Of a stretch of DNA of 64,000 nucleotides, positions 47,226 to 58,361 are shown piece after piece (the first letter of the stretch is position 1; each line of letters opens with the position of its first letter). Where the stretch lies: NCBI RefSeq assembly GCF_003602095.1, contig NZ_RAHH01000015.1:1-64000 (forward strand), read 5' to 3'. Source of the DNA: Rahnella woolbedingensis (lineage in GTDB: Bacteria > Pseudomonadota > Gammaproteobacteria > Enterobacterales > Enterobacteriaceae). The position numbers and the translations under genes were made by a program. The notes under the pieces were generated by a model. It was not told the origin of the DNA. It was given only the letters and a program-made list of their open reading frames with translations, and made no database searches.

Positions 47226-49802
47226 TTGAGTAAACTTAATTTTTCATTATTGATGAAAGGTTTCTTTATGGCATCTGCTTTTCTTTCATTCATGTTATTT
47301 GCGGCTGAACCGCCTAAAAATACAGGAGATAACGACTCAGCTTTCGATGCTGATTTTTTACGCAAAGATAACGAGGTAATTCCACAACAATTTTATCATC
47401 CGGAAGATACTTCCGCTGGCGTAAAAACCGCCGATATTGTTTTGAATGATCATATGTTATTTAAAACAAAAATAGATTTTATTTCCATTAACGGAAAGCC
47501 CGGTGCAACGCCTTGTTTAACACAGGCATTACTGCATCAGATGGGATTAGATAATCATCTGGCGGAATTGGCGAAAAGTGGCGATGAAGTTTGCTACGAC
47601 TTTTTAGCCAAATGGCCCGATGCCACGGTTAAATATGATGAATCCATGCAACAGCTGCTGGTCAACGCACCGCAGGCAGCGATGAATGTGGCTTCACAAA
47701 GTGAGATGATCGACCCTTCGCTATGGGACAGCGGTGTGAATGCACTGCGCCTGAGCTATGCCGGTTATGTTTATCACACAGAGAATAAAAGTCATCACTC
47801 CGGCTCTGAGGATGGCAGCAATGACATCAGTAACAATGCTTATCTGAGTCTGAATTCGGCAGTGAATCTCGACAACTGGCGCTTTTATAGTTTTGATACG
47901 TTCGATAAATCCGATCAGGGCTGGGTACATAACCACGACCGTGCTTATGCGGAACGGGATATTGCCTCGCTGGTTTCACGTTTTACCGTCGGGGATGTTT
48001 ACGCCAGCACATCGAGCGACGTGCTGGGTATTCTGCCGGTGCGTGGCGTGACGCTGGAAACCAACAGCCAGATGTTACCGCCTTCGACGTTCAGCTATAC
48101 ACCGGTGATACGCGGCGTAGCGCGCACCAATGCGCGGGTAGTTATCCGCCAGCGCGGAAACACGATTTACAGTACTACGGTGTCTCCGGGCAGTTTTGCC
48201 ATCACTGACCTGACCAACGGCCAAATTGGCGCCGATTTAGATGTGACAGTCGAAGAAAGCGATGGCAGCAAGCAGCAGTTTTCTGTGCCTTATACATCGT
48301 TGCCCAATATGTTGCGGCCTGGAACCTGGCGTTACAGCCTGAGTGGTGGCCGTTATCGTGACGATTCACTCTCCTATCAGCCGCTGGTCGGGCAGGGCAG
48401 CCTGCAATACGGCTTTGATAAATTCACGCTGAGTGACCTGCTGGTCGTCGGTGAAGGTTATCAGTCTATGGCCCTCGGCGGCGCAGTCAATCTGGGCGCG
48501 TGGGGTAGCGTCTCGCTGGACTGGGCGCTGGAACGTCATCAGTCAGTAACGCAAAGAGACATCAGTTCTTACCGTGATAACAGCACGCAGGACGACAGCA
48601 CCGCAGATGCTGGCCGGGCGCTGCGGTTGTTGTATGCCCGGCGTTTTGACAGCACGGATACCTCGCTGCAACTGATGGGTTACCGTTATCAGTCTCCTGA
48701 TTTTATGGATTTTACCGACTATGCCGACTGGCGCTGGGGAAGCAGTGACATGCGTACAGATCGCAAGAATGAAAGTCAGGCCACTATTAATCAGGGGCTT
48801 GGGGCTGCTGGCAGTGGTTATCTGACCTTACAGCGCGACAACTACTATAATTCCAGTGCTACAGATACCTCGCTGACGATGGGATACAGTTTCAACGTCC
48901 GCGCCGTAAACGTTAATGTCAGTTACAGCTATCAAGCCAACAGCAGTTCTGATTCAGGAGACGGCAGCAAACCGGATCGCCAGCTTTCGCTTAACCTCTC
49001 CATACCGCTGGATTTAGGCGAAAAACGCACAAGTACCGTGTCCTTTACCAATAACACCAGTAATAGCTCAGGTGATTCTCAGGTAGTGACGCTTTCCGGC
49101 ACTGAGAAGGAAGGGGAGATGAATTATTCCTTCTCGGCGCAGCGTGACAGCGATGGGTATTCCCCTTCAGGTACGCTCGCTTATCGCAACAGTATTGCCA
49201 ATATGAACGTGGGAGCCAGTGCCGGTCAGAACAGCCGCCAGTACTCGGCGGGGATTTCAGGTGGGATTGTGGCCTATAAAAATGGCGTGGTGCTCTCTCA
49301 GCAACTTGGCGACACCATCGCGATTATTGAAACGCCGGGCGCCAAAGATATCAGTGTAGAAGGTCAGCCAGGCGTGTCGACCAACCGCTGGGGGCGCGCC
49401 GTTGTGCCTTCTATTTCACCGTATCGCGATAATAATTTATCTCTCGATACCCGCCATGCGGCGGATAACGTCGAGCTGGTAGACGACGCAGATAACGTGA
49501 TCCCCACTCACGGTGCCGTGGTGGTCCGGCATTTCCAAACCAAAGTAGGACGCCGGGCACTGGTTATCCTCTCAATGCCTGACGGCAAACCGGCGCCTTT
49601 TGGTGCCGCGGTCTGGCAAGGGAAAGAGCAGGTAGGCATGGTCGCCGATAACGGATTGTTATACCTCAACGGCGTGCTGGCAGAGGGCGACGCTACATTG
49701 CACGTCAGTCTGGAAAATGACGCTCAATGCCAGTTTATTTTACCGATCCCGAAGGACCAGTCTGTCCCCTGGTATCAGCAAGTTAATGCAGTTTGTCACT
49801 GA
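47226..49802 (+). CDS. Fimbrial outer-membrane usher (FimD/PapC family)
   Basis: An 858-residue usher. The N-terminal chaperone-binding domain follows the signal peptide (DADFLRKDNE, then TADIVLNDHMLFKTKIDF), then the beta-barrel with conserved VRGVARTNARVVIRQRGNTIYSTTVSPGSFAITDL plug-region sequence, and two C-terminal domains (ending QVNAVCH, with a cysteine pair near the end). The start is uncertain: TTG 47226 has only AGG upstream, while ATG 47268 has AAAGG at good spacing but leaves a short signal peptide. It exports pilins delivered by the downstream chaperone. Confidence 0.93.
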   Translation: MSKLNFSLLMKGFFMASAFLSFMLFAAEPPKNTGDNDSAFDADFLRKDNEVIPQQFYHPEDTSAGVKTADIVLNDHMLFKTKIDFISINGKPGATPCLTQALLHQMGLDNHLAELAKSGDEVCYDFLAKWPDATVKYDESMQQLLVNAPQAAMNVASQSEMIDPSLWDSGVNALRLSYAGYVYHTENKSHHSGSEDGSNDISNNAYLSLNSAVNLDNWRFYSFDTFDKSDQGWVHNHDRAYAERDIASLVSRFTVGDVYASTSSDVLGILPVRGVTLETNSQMLPPSTFSYTPVIRGVARTNARVVIRQRGNTIYSTTVSPGSFAITDLTNGQIGADLDVTVEESDGSKQQFSVPYTSLPNMLRPGTWRYSLSGGRYRDDSLSYQPLVGQGSLQYGFDKFTLSDLLVVGEGYQSMALGGAVNLGAWGSVSLDWALERHQSVTQRDISSYRDNSTQDDSTADAGRALRLLYARRFDSTDTSLQLMGYRYQSPDFMDFTDYADWRWGSSDMRTDRKNESQATINQGLGAAGSGYLTLQRDNYYNSSATDTSLTMGYSFNVRAVNVNVSYSYQANSSSDSGDGSKPDRQLSLNLSIPLDLGEKRTSTVSFTNNTSNSSGDSQVVTLSGTEKEGEMNYSFSAQRDSDGYSPSGTLAYRNSIANMNVGASAGQNSRQYSAGISGGIVAYKNGVVLSQQLGDTIAIIETPGAKDISVEGQPGVSTNRWGRAVVPSISPYRDNNLSLDTRHAADNVELVDDADNVIPTHGAVVVRHFQTKVGRRALVILSMPDGKPAPFGAAVWQGKEQVGMVADNGLLYLNGVLAEGDATLHVSLENDAQCQFILPIPKDQSVPWYQQVNAVCH

Positions 49803-49811
49803 GTATTGAAA

Positions 49812-50546
49812 ATGAAATTGATGAAAATGATGGTTCCCGTGCTGATGAGCACAATACTGGCCGCGCCGCTGCTTTTATCCGCGACGGCAAATGCCGCAGT
49901 ACGACCGGCGCTGACACGTATTGTTGCGCTGGAAAGTGATAAGGAAACCCCGGTTAAATTATTGAATGACGATAAAGCCCATGATTATCTGGTGCAGTCC
50001 TGGATTGAAGATTTGCAGGGCAGTGATAAAAACATCCCGATCGTCCTGACTCCGCCACTGTTTAAAATCAGCGCCGGACGCGAAGGGAAATTGCGCATGG
50101 TTATCCTGCCGGGAAAAATTCCACAAGATCGCGAATCCGTATACTGGCTGTGGATCCAGGAAATTCCTCCGGTCAGTAAAGCCGCCGGTAATCAGTTGCA
50201 GCTGGCTATCCGTACGCGCCTGAAAATTTTTGTCCGTCCTTCCACATTGAAAGGACAACCGGCTGACACCATCGGGAAATTAACCTGGCAGGTGAGCCAT
50301 GAAGGTGGAAAAAGCTGGCTGATTGCCAATAATCCGACACCTTATTACGCCAGTTTCTCTGAACTAACACTGACGGCAGGCGGGAAAAAAATGGCAGTGG
50401 AAGGCAAAACAACGATGGCGGCAGCCAAAGGCGAAACCCGCTACGCACTGCCTTCCGGCGTTTCCGGTAACGGCACGCTGAACTATTCAGTTATCAATGA
50501 CTTCGGTGGTGAAACACCCGTTCAGCATCAGACAATGACATTCTAA
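49812..50546 (+). CDS. Periplasmic fimbrial chaperone (PapD family)
   Basis: A 244-residue PapD-like chaperone with a signal peptide ending ATANA. The mature N-terminus RPALTRIVALESDKE aligns with the G1 region carrying the conserved Arg. The F-G region is EGKLRMVILPGKIPQDRESVYWLWIQEIPP, the family signature with conserved Arg/Lys for pilin C-terminus binding. ATG 49812 is favoured over TTG 49806. It starts 9 nt after the usher, so the two are coupled. Gene order subunit-usher-chaperone-adhesin differs from the fim order, where the chaperone precedes the usher. Confidence 0.93.
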   Translation: MKLMKMMVPVLMSTILAAPLLLSATANAAVRPALTRIVALESDKETPVKLLNDDKAHDYLVQSWIEDLQGSDKNIPIVLTPPLFKISAGREGKLRMVILPGKIPQDRESVYWLWIQEIPPVSKAAGNQLQLAIRTRLKIFVRPSTLKGQPADTIGKLTWQVSHEGGKSWLIANNPTPYYASFSELTLTAGGKKMAVEGKTTMAAAKGETRYALPSGVSGNGTLNYSVINDFGGETPVQHQTMTF

Positions 50547-50564
50547 CGTCACGGAAAATACATC

Positions 50565-51728
50565 ATGAAAAATTGGCCGGCAATCCGAACCTGTATGTCA
50601 TACGCAGCGCTGACGCTGGCCTGTATTTTCCCCGTTTCCGGCCTGGCGGCATTGCATTGCGATATTGATACCGGCGGTGCGGCACCCTTTTCCCCTTATA
50701 CGCGGGAAAACCCGGTGGCCGTAGATCAGGGTACGCCGGATTACACGGTGATCCTCGCGCTGGACTACGCACAGTTTCTGCCTAATATGCGCCTGACGTG
50801 CAGCTCCGACGGCGCCGATTTCTCTGCGCCGGCTTCGTTTGATGGCACTGTTACCCTGAGCCTGAGTTCAGCCAATGATCAGGCACTCGACTGGGCGGGC
50901 GAGGCTTCAACCGCCAATAACGGCATCAAAATGAAGATGTACATCAAAGCGGTGTCGTATAACGAAGAAACGCTTCCCGACAGTTATGCCCCGGCGGCGC
51001 TGGCCGCAGGCAAACGTCTGGGTGTTGAATACCCGATCTTGAACGGGAAAGATGACACCACATTGTTCCAGTTCGGTGCGCAGTACAACGATGGCAAAAC
51101 ATTGTACAAATTCGACGCGGTGCATAACTATGCGATTGAATCGATGCGGGTGGAATTAATAAAATTTGGCTGGATGGAATACAACACGCAGCAGGTAATC
51201 CCGGCGGGTTCGCATCTGACCTTCACCATCGACGGTATGTCAGGGGTTGCAACCGTTGACGTGCCAATCGGTTCTGGTGTTTTTATCGCCGCACCTTCCT
51301 GTTCGCTGGACCATCAACATCAGACGGTTGGGCTGGGTAATCTGAATAACCATACCGAAGGTACTTTCCCGATTGAAGGGCCGCTTGTGCGATTCGGTGT
51401 CAACTTCACATGCAGTACTTACACGAATAATGTTGAGATAACGTTTGATGATGCGAATTCAGCACTTAACGCAAGCAACACGCTGGTGGCGCATAGCACC
51501 GCTGACGGGAAAGCGTTAACGGGTCTGGGCGTCGGGCTTTATGACAACGACGGTAAAGCCATCCTCACAGGCGTGAAGCAAAGCCTCGGTGTGGCGCAGC
51601 AGGGCAAAAATATCGCCTTTTTTCAGGCGGCAATTGTTCAAACCGCAGCTAATATCACCGATTCCACATCCAACAATTTTACCGGCCAGTTCAGCGCAAA
51701 AGCCAACATGACGATTACGTATTATTAA
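50565..51728 (+). CDS. Fimbrial tip adhesin (two-domain pilin)
   Basis: A 387-residue secreted protein: signal peptide (1-29, ending SGLAA), N-terminal receptor-binding region (about 30-235, unlike FimH in sequence), and C-terminal pilin domain (about 240-387) beginning FIAAPSCSLDHQHQTVGLG and ending SAKANMTITYY. The cysteine pair and the C-terminal beta strand mark a subunit taken up by the chaperone. Last position in the operon, length and domain layout all fit the tip adhesin. The receptor is unknown. Confidence 0.87.
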   Translation: MKNWPAIRTCMSYAALTLACIFPVSGLAALHCDIDTGGAAPFSPYTRENPVAVDQGTPDYTVILALDYAQFLPNMRLTCSSDGADFSAPASFDGTVTLSLSSANDQALDWAGEASTANNGIKMKMYIKAVSYNEETLPDSYAPAALAAGKRLGVEYPILNGKDDTTLFQFGAQYNDGKTLYKFDAVHNYAIESMRVELIKFGWMEYNTQQVIPAGSHLTFTIDGMSGVATVDVPIGSGVFIAAPSCSLDHQHQTVGLGNLNNHTEGTFPIEGPLVRFGVNFTCSTYTNNVEITFDDANSALNASNTLVAHSTADGKALTGLGVGLYDNDGKAILTGVKQSLGVAQQGKNIAFFQAAIVQTAANITDSTSNNFTGQFSAKANMTITYY

Positions 51729-51847
51729 CCGGAGAACAAAAAATGGCCGCGATCGTCCCTCATTCTTCTCATTGTCAGTTCACCTCATAAACATTACATT
51801 CGTTGTCAAAGAACATTGATATGAATATCAGGCATTTTGGCAAATGA

Positions 51848-52753
<906 letters not shown>

Positions 52754-52802
52754 CAGGTCAGCGACATGTTTTACCGTGTCGCTGACGGCAAATCTGTCGG
52801 GA

Positions 52803-54031
<1,229 letters not shown>

Positions 54032-54466
54032 ATGAGTGAAAAATTGGAATTCATGTTGTTGGCGCTTGAATATTCTCGCCGCGCATTATCGGAATGCAGA
54101 CCAAATCCTCCTGTAGGATGCGTGATTGTTCACCGGGGTAATGTGGTTTCGAAAGGTTTCACACAATCTCCAGGCCATAATCACGCTGAGATAGACGCCA
54201 TTTCAAGACTAATGATTCCAATTGGTGAATGTGAAATCTTTGTCACGCTTGAACCCTGCTCCTTTCAAGGCAGAACCCCCTCCTGTGCTTTAACATTTGC
54301 TGAGTTGAAGCCACGACATATCTATGTAGCGTTAGAAGATCCACACCCTGGAAATAGAGGCGCAGGACTCAATATTTTAAAAACTGCAGGTGTCAGTTAC
54401 ACGTTAGGTCTTGGAAAACAAGAAGTAGAGGACTTTCTGTCGCCTTATTTAGTGAGATCATCTTAG
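54032..54466 (+). CDS. Stand-alone RibD-type deaminase domain protein
   Basis: A 144-residue protein equal to the N-terminal deaminase half of RibD, which deaminates the pyrimidine intermediate of riboflavin synthesis. The zinc site is complete: H51-A-E53 and P75-C76 ... C85 (LEPCSFQGRTPSC). The entry motif RPNPPVGCVIV is also present. The reductase half is absent and the gene ends cleanly, with no reductase remnant downstream. Base composition is lower in GC than the flanks. It may be a salvage, secondary-metabolite or mobile copy rather than the housekeeping riboflavin gene. Confidence 0.82.
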   Translation: MSEKLEFMLLALEYSRRALSECRPNPPVGCVIVHRGNVVSKGFTQSPGHNHAEIDAISRLMIPIGECEIFVTLEPCSFQGRTPSCALTFAELKPRHIYVALEDPHPGNRGAGLNILKTAGVSYTLGLGKQEVEDFLSPYLVRSS

Positions 54467-54753
54467 GTTGTCTGAAAATTTTAAAGCTGCTTATTACTGG
54501 AAGGGTTTGGCCTGCTATTAGGTCAAAAATCGCCCTCAAGTCTTGCCTGCTATTGCCTCAGGCTGCTCTGTGCCAGGAGCGGACCTGTTGAATAGCCCAG
54601 AACGATAGTACTTGTCGGTCTGAAAACTTCTCAGCCTGACTTGTTGTTATACCGCACGAATTACTCATCCATCCCTCTTTAACTGACTAAAAGTTTGCTA
54701 TATGCTTTTATCTAGTGCGCTAGATAATCATCAACTAGATAATGGATTAGCAT
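54467..54753. other. Gap before the marR-type gene
   Basis: No gene is seen. The last 50 bp hold the operator palindrome at 54708-54727. The remainder is featureless non-coding sequence. Confidence 0.4.
54708..54727. promoter_or_regulatory. MarR-type operator upstream of the OhrR-like gene
   Basis: TTATCTAGTGCGCTAGATAA is a palindrome with 8-bp arms around TGCG. A further half site CTAGATAA lies at 54735-54742. CTAG is rare in enterobacterial DNA, so a doubled CTAG palindrome is notable. It sits 26 nt before the regulator start. Confidence 0.75.
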
Positions 54754-55188
54754 ATGAACATGCAGTCACGACAGGAAATAGGGACACAACTTTCGTTTGC
54801 GCTCTATGGTGCGGCGAGCCGCATGAACCGGTTACATAAGCCGTTGCTGGACCCGCTGGGACTAACCTTTCCCCAGTATCTGGTCATGCTGGAGTTGTGT
54901 AACGGAACCCCACGCACCGTGGGTGATATCGGGAATAAGCTCGGCATGGATACTGGCACCATTACCCCCCTTCTCAAACGGCTTGAGGCTGCCGGACGCA
55001 TAGTTCGCATGCGGGATCGCGCTGACGAAAGGCGAGTTCTCATTACCCTTACGGATGACGGGCTCGCTTTGCAAAGCGAGCTTTGGCGCGTTACCGAAAA
55101 AATCAAATCAGCCTGTCAGTTATCGGATGCAAAGCTCGAGGAGTTACGAGATACCCTCAATGACTTTGCCCATCCCGCTGATAACTGA
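54754..55188 (+). CDS. MarR/OhrR-like regulator lacking the redox cysteine
   Basis: A 144-residue MarR-family protein closest to OhrR in its N-terminus and HTH (LTFPQYLVMLELCNGTPRTVGDIGNKLGMDTGTITPLLKRLE; wing RADERRVLITLTDDG). OhrR senses organic hydroperoxides with a cysteine in QLCFALY; here the same stretch reads QLSFALYG with S14. It therefore cannot use that chemistry and probably binds another signal. It is first in a likely operon with two NAD(P)-binding proteins (30 nt to the next gene) and should autorepress through the CTAG palindrome. Confidence 0.87.
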   Translation: MNMQSRQEIGTQLSFALYGAASRMNRLHKPLLDPLGLTFPQYLVMLELCNGTPRTVGDIGNKLGMDTGTITPLLKRLEAAGRIVRMRDRADERRVLITLTDDGLALQSELWRVTEKIKSACQLSDAKLEELRDTLNDFAHPADN

Positions 55189-55218
55189 TCATCCTCCACT
55201 CAGACAAAAGGTACTTGT

Positions 55219-55953
55219 ATGAAAATAGGCATTATTGGCGCTGGAAACATTGGTGCGACGCTGGCACATAAGCTCTCTGTGCAGGGCCATGAGGTCAAAC
55301 TGGCGAATTCAAGGGGACCGGAAACAATTGGAGAGTTGGCGCGAAGAGTAGGGGCACTGGCGGTTGAGCGTAAGGAAGCCGTACGAGATGTGGATATCAT
55401 CATCCTCTCTACGCCCTTTGATAAGCATGCTCAACTGGCTGAAATCTTGCGTGATGTTCCGGAAAGCGTCGTCGTCATTGATACCTCTAATTACTACCCC
55501 TTCCGCGACGGGGACATTGAAGAGATCCATGAAGGCAAACCTGAAAGCGTGTACGCCAGTGAAATAGTCAAACGCCCTCTTGTCAAAGCCTGGAATGCTG
55601 TTCTGGCCGAGACGCTTCAAGAGAAAGGGCTGGCTGCCGGTTCACCGTCGCGTATCGCTATCCCGGTTGCCGGCGACAGTCCGGTAGCAAAATCTGTTGC
55701 GCTTGAACTGGTCAGTCAGACCGGTTTCGATGCAGTAGATGCCGGTACGCTTAGCGAATCATGGCGGCAACAGCCCGGCACGCCAGCCTACTGTACTGAG
55801 CTGAAAACCGGAGAGCTTGAAGCAGCCCTTAAGGCAGCGGATAAAACTCGCGCTCCACTGAACAGAGATGCGTTGATCAGGGAGTTTATGTCTGCAGGCG
55901 AACAACTCACTCATGATGCTATCGTCAAACGTAACCGTGCAGTAACGGCCTGA
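55219..55953 (+). CDS. NADPH-dependent F420-reductase-like protein 1
   Basis: A 244-residue protein with an N-terminal Rossmann fold, GAGNIG at residues 7-12 and ANSRGPET (33-40), where S/R side chains bind the 2'-phosphate of NADPH. The family is named for F420:NADPH reductase, but enterobacteria lack F420, so an unidentified carbonyl or flavin-like substrate is likely. The C-terminal half carries LVKAWNAV and SWRQQPGTPAYCTEL. AAAGG precedes the ATG. It is 17 nt upstream of a paralogue and downstream of a MarR gene. Confidence 0.82.
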   Translation: MKIGIIGAGNIGATLAHKLSVQGHEVKLANSRGPETIGELARRVGALAVERKEAVRDVDIIILSTPFDKHAQLAEILRDVPESVVVIDTSNYYPFRDGDIEEIHEGKPESVYASEIVKRPLVKAWNAVLAETLQEKGLAAGSPSRIAIPVAGDSPVAKSVALELVSQTGFDAVDAGTLSESWRQQPGTPAYCTELKTGELEAALKAADKTRAPLNRDALIREFMSAGEQLTHDAIVKRNRAVTA

Positions 55954-55970
55954 GCCAAAAAGGGAAAATT

Positions 55971-56735
55971 ATGATTAGTAATGAAAAGTACCGGATTGCT
56001 GTTCTGGGAACAGGCCATATCGGTAAAACGCTTGCTCGCAGTCTCGCCTCTGCCGGTCACTCCGTTAAGGTCGCAAATTCACGCGGACCAGAAACGATAG
56101 CCCCCGACGTGCTTGAAACGGGCGCTGAAGCAGCCGATGCAGTCAGTGCAATACAGGATGCACAGGTTGTCATCCTGTCCATACCGATGGCAAAGCTTGC
56201 GGATATCGCACCTCTGATCCGGACATTACCCGAGTATGTTATCGTCGCTGATACGTCGAACTATTATCCACATCGCGACGGCAACATTGATGCGTTCTCA
56301 GATGGTCAGGTCGAAAGCGCGTGGGTGGCTCATCTCCTGAACCGTCCGCTGGTGAAGGCCTGGAATGCAATAGGTTCAGATTCCCTCGCTACAAAAGGTA
56401 CTGCAGAAGGCACGGCGGAACGTATTTCAATTCCGGTGGCAGGGAATATCGAAGCACACAAGAAAATGGTTATGAGTCTTGTCAGTGATACGGGGTTCGA
56501 CGCCTTCGATGCAGGTACTGTTGAGGAGTCATGGCGTCAACAGCCGGGTGCACCTTGCTACTGTACTGACCTCACATATGATGAAATGGAGTCAGCGCTT
56601 GCCGCAACGGAAAAAACACGGCTACCTGCGCGTCGGGATATTGCTGTTCAGGCAATTCAGGAGCGAATGGGCGATAAACGATCCAATCCGAGTGCAGATT
56701 ATATTGTTCGATTACACCGCGCTCTTTTTTTGTAA
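55971..56735 (+). CDS. NADPH-dependent F420-reductase-like protein 2
   Basis: A 254-residue paralogue of the preceding gene. Shared elements are the Rossmann motif GTGHIG, ANSRGPET, DTSNYYPHRDGNID, RPLVKAWNA, IPVAG and SWRQQPGAPCYCTDL. The two diverge in their C-terminal 40 residues. The pair may form a heterodimer or act on two related substrates. AAAAGGGAAAA precedes the ATG. It is the last gene before the decayed IS110 element. Confidence 0.82.
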   Translation: MISNEKYRIAVLGTGHIGKTLARSLASAGHSVKVANSRGPETIAPDVLETGAEAADAVSAIQDAQVVILSIPMAKLADIAPLIRTLPEYVIVADTSNYYPHRDGNIDAFSDGQVESAWVAHLLNRPLVKAWNAIGSDSLATKGTAEGTAERISIPVAGNIEAHKKMVMSLVSDTGFDAFDAGTVEESWRQQPGAPCYCTDLTYDEMESALAATEKTRLPARRDIAVQAIQERMGDKRSNPSADYIVRLHRALFL

Positions 56736-56816
56736 ACTGGAAACATGTTTCATTTATCGATGCATGAGCGAAAATGCGAACTTCCGCTTCACGCCCTGAG
56801 ACATTCGACAAGCTTT

Positions 56817-57839
56817 TTATGGCTTCAGTAAGGGCGAGTGTCGCGCTTCGAGAGCCAGCAAATATTTCGCTTCATCGTACTGGGTTCTGGTCTTCCAGCA
56901 GCGGTAAATGATCCTTATCCATTTAAACGCCAAAGCCCGGATGGCTGATTGATGCGATTTCCCTTTTTCTCGCTGCCCCTGGTAATAAAGTCTGGCCCAG
57001 TATGATGAATTAACTGCCTTGGCAGCCCATTCAACAAAGGTCTGCCTGACGAACTTGGCACACTGCCATCGCCAGTGTACCCAGGATTTTTGGCCACTTC
57101 GTTCTGTCACCGGGGCAATACCTGCGTAGTTTTGAATTTCTTCAGCGCTGTTAAACCGGTCACGGTTATCACCAAGTGCAGCAAGCATTCGTGGGCCCAT
57201 ACACGGCCCCATGCCCGGGAGTGATTTGAACAGCCCCGCATCTGGCAACGTGTCAAACAGCGTTTCGATTCGTTCGTCATAGGTTTTGATGATTTCACTC
57301 ACGACTTTAATTTGTGTCGCCAGTGCTGTTGCCATCAAAGCATTAGCCTAAATAACGCTCGGGTCTGTCGTCAATGGGATCGCGTTATCAATACTCGCAA
57401 CACGTTGCTCGGTAAGAGCCATTGCGCGGCCACCTTTGGCATTAAGAAAGTTGCGGACCGTGTCGCGCCTGGCTCGTTGCAGTTGTTGCAGACTGGGCCA
57501 CCGGATAATCAGCTCACACAATAGTAAGCTACCCCGATCCAGGGGCTGGGGATAATACTGTTTAAGCGTGTTGATTATCCGGTTCACAAAACGGCGTTTA
57601 TCTTCAACCAACTGACGGCGCTGCTCAACCAGTTGCTGGAGTAACCGGATATCCGCATTGTCGGGTTCAATGGCTTTTACCTTCTGGTGTAACTCGGTAA
57701 GCCAGACATCAAGCGCTTCTGCTGTATGTTTAATCACATGGAATACGCGTTCACCGTTTTTAAGCTGAACGCAGACATCGTGTTTTTTATCTGCCCAGTC
57801 CAGACCAACATGCGCAGCAAATTGATTAGTCACAGTCAT
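56817..57839 (-). pseudogene. Decayed IS110-family transposase
   Basis: One continuous minus-strand frame of 340 codons, broken by a TAG stop at 57348-57350 (after TDPSVI). The N-terminal part (FAAHVGLDWADKKHDVCV) supplies the first Asp of the DEDD catalytic domain. The sequence then jumps from WLTELHQ to KVKAIEPDNADIRLLQQLVEQRRQLV; the roughly 60-70 residues between, which carry the Glu and the last two Asp residues, are missing. The C-terminal Tnp20 domain is intact (LPGMGPCMGPRMLAALGD, NYAGIAPVTERSGQKSWVHWR, ALAFKWIRIIYRCW). Internal deletion plus nonsense codon make it non-functional. GAAAGGAG precedes the ATG at 57839. Confidence 0.88.
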
Positions 57840-58361
57840 CACCAACTCCTTTCTATCGGGGATTGGTATGCATTCCACGCTCTTCGAAAGAAATATAGCC
57901 AGCAGTTTATCTGCATGCCCTGAGTATTCGTTAGCGAACGTGGAGCACCTACTGGCTCGAAAGAAAAGCGGCGATCATCGCATGATTCTCGCTCAATATT
58001 CGTAACCAGTAAGCGCATACCCTGAATCACTTAAAAGTGTAATTCTCAGGGTGCGAATGACTATACCTCGCTCAAAGCTGCCTGTTATGTCTGCTTAAAA
58101 ACAGGCTTAGTGTAGGATACTCTTTTCCAAGCGGTCCCTACGATGTTGTATGATCTTATGCAATGGGATAACGACAACCATGATGATGGTGAGCGGCAAA
58201 AAACTAGTGAAAAGAAATGAGCTGGCGACAGCCTGATGCACAAAAAAACTTAGGGTTACTATGTTTGCAGATTTAACATTAATTCAGTAAATACGGTGTT
58301 ATTTTCACATCCTCTGGTTGGAATTTTTATTTTTGAATATCTAATTAAAAAGGGAGGCACA
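57840..58361. other. Non-coding end of the IS110 remnant and upstream spacer
   Basis: This 522-bp stretch precedes the transposase on its strand. It contains a hairpin at 58019-58052 (arms ACCCTGA / TCAGGGT with an inner CACTT / AAGTG). IS110-family elements keep a structured bridge RNA in the non-coding end beside the transposase start, and this region is in the right place. No exact element end could be set because the family lacks terminal inverted repeats. A 25-codon frame at 58143-58220 has no ribosome binding site and is not called. Confidence 0.5.
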
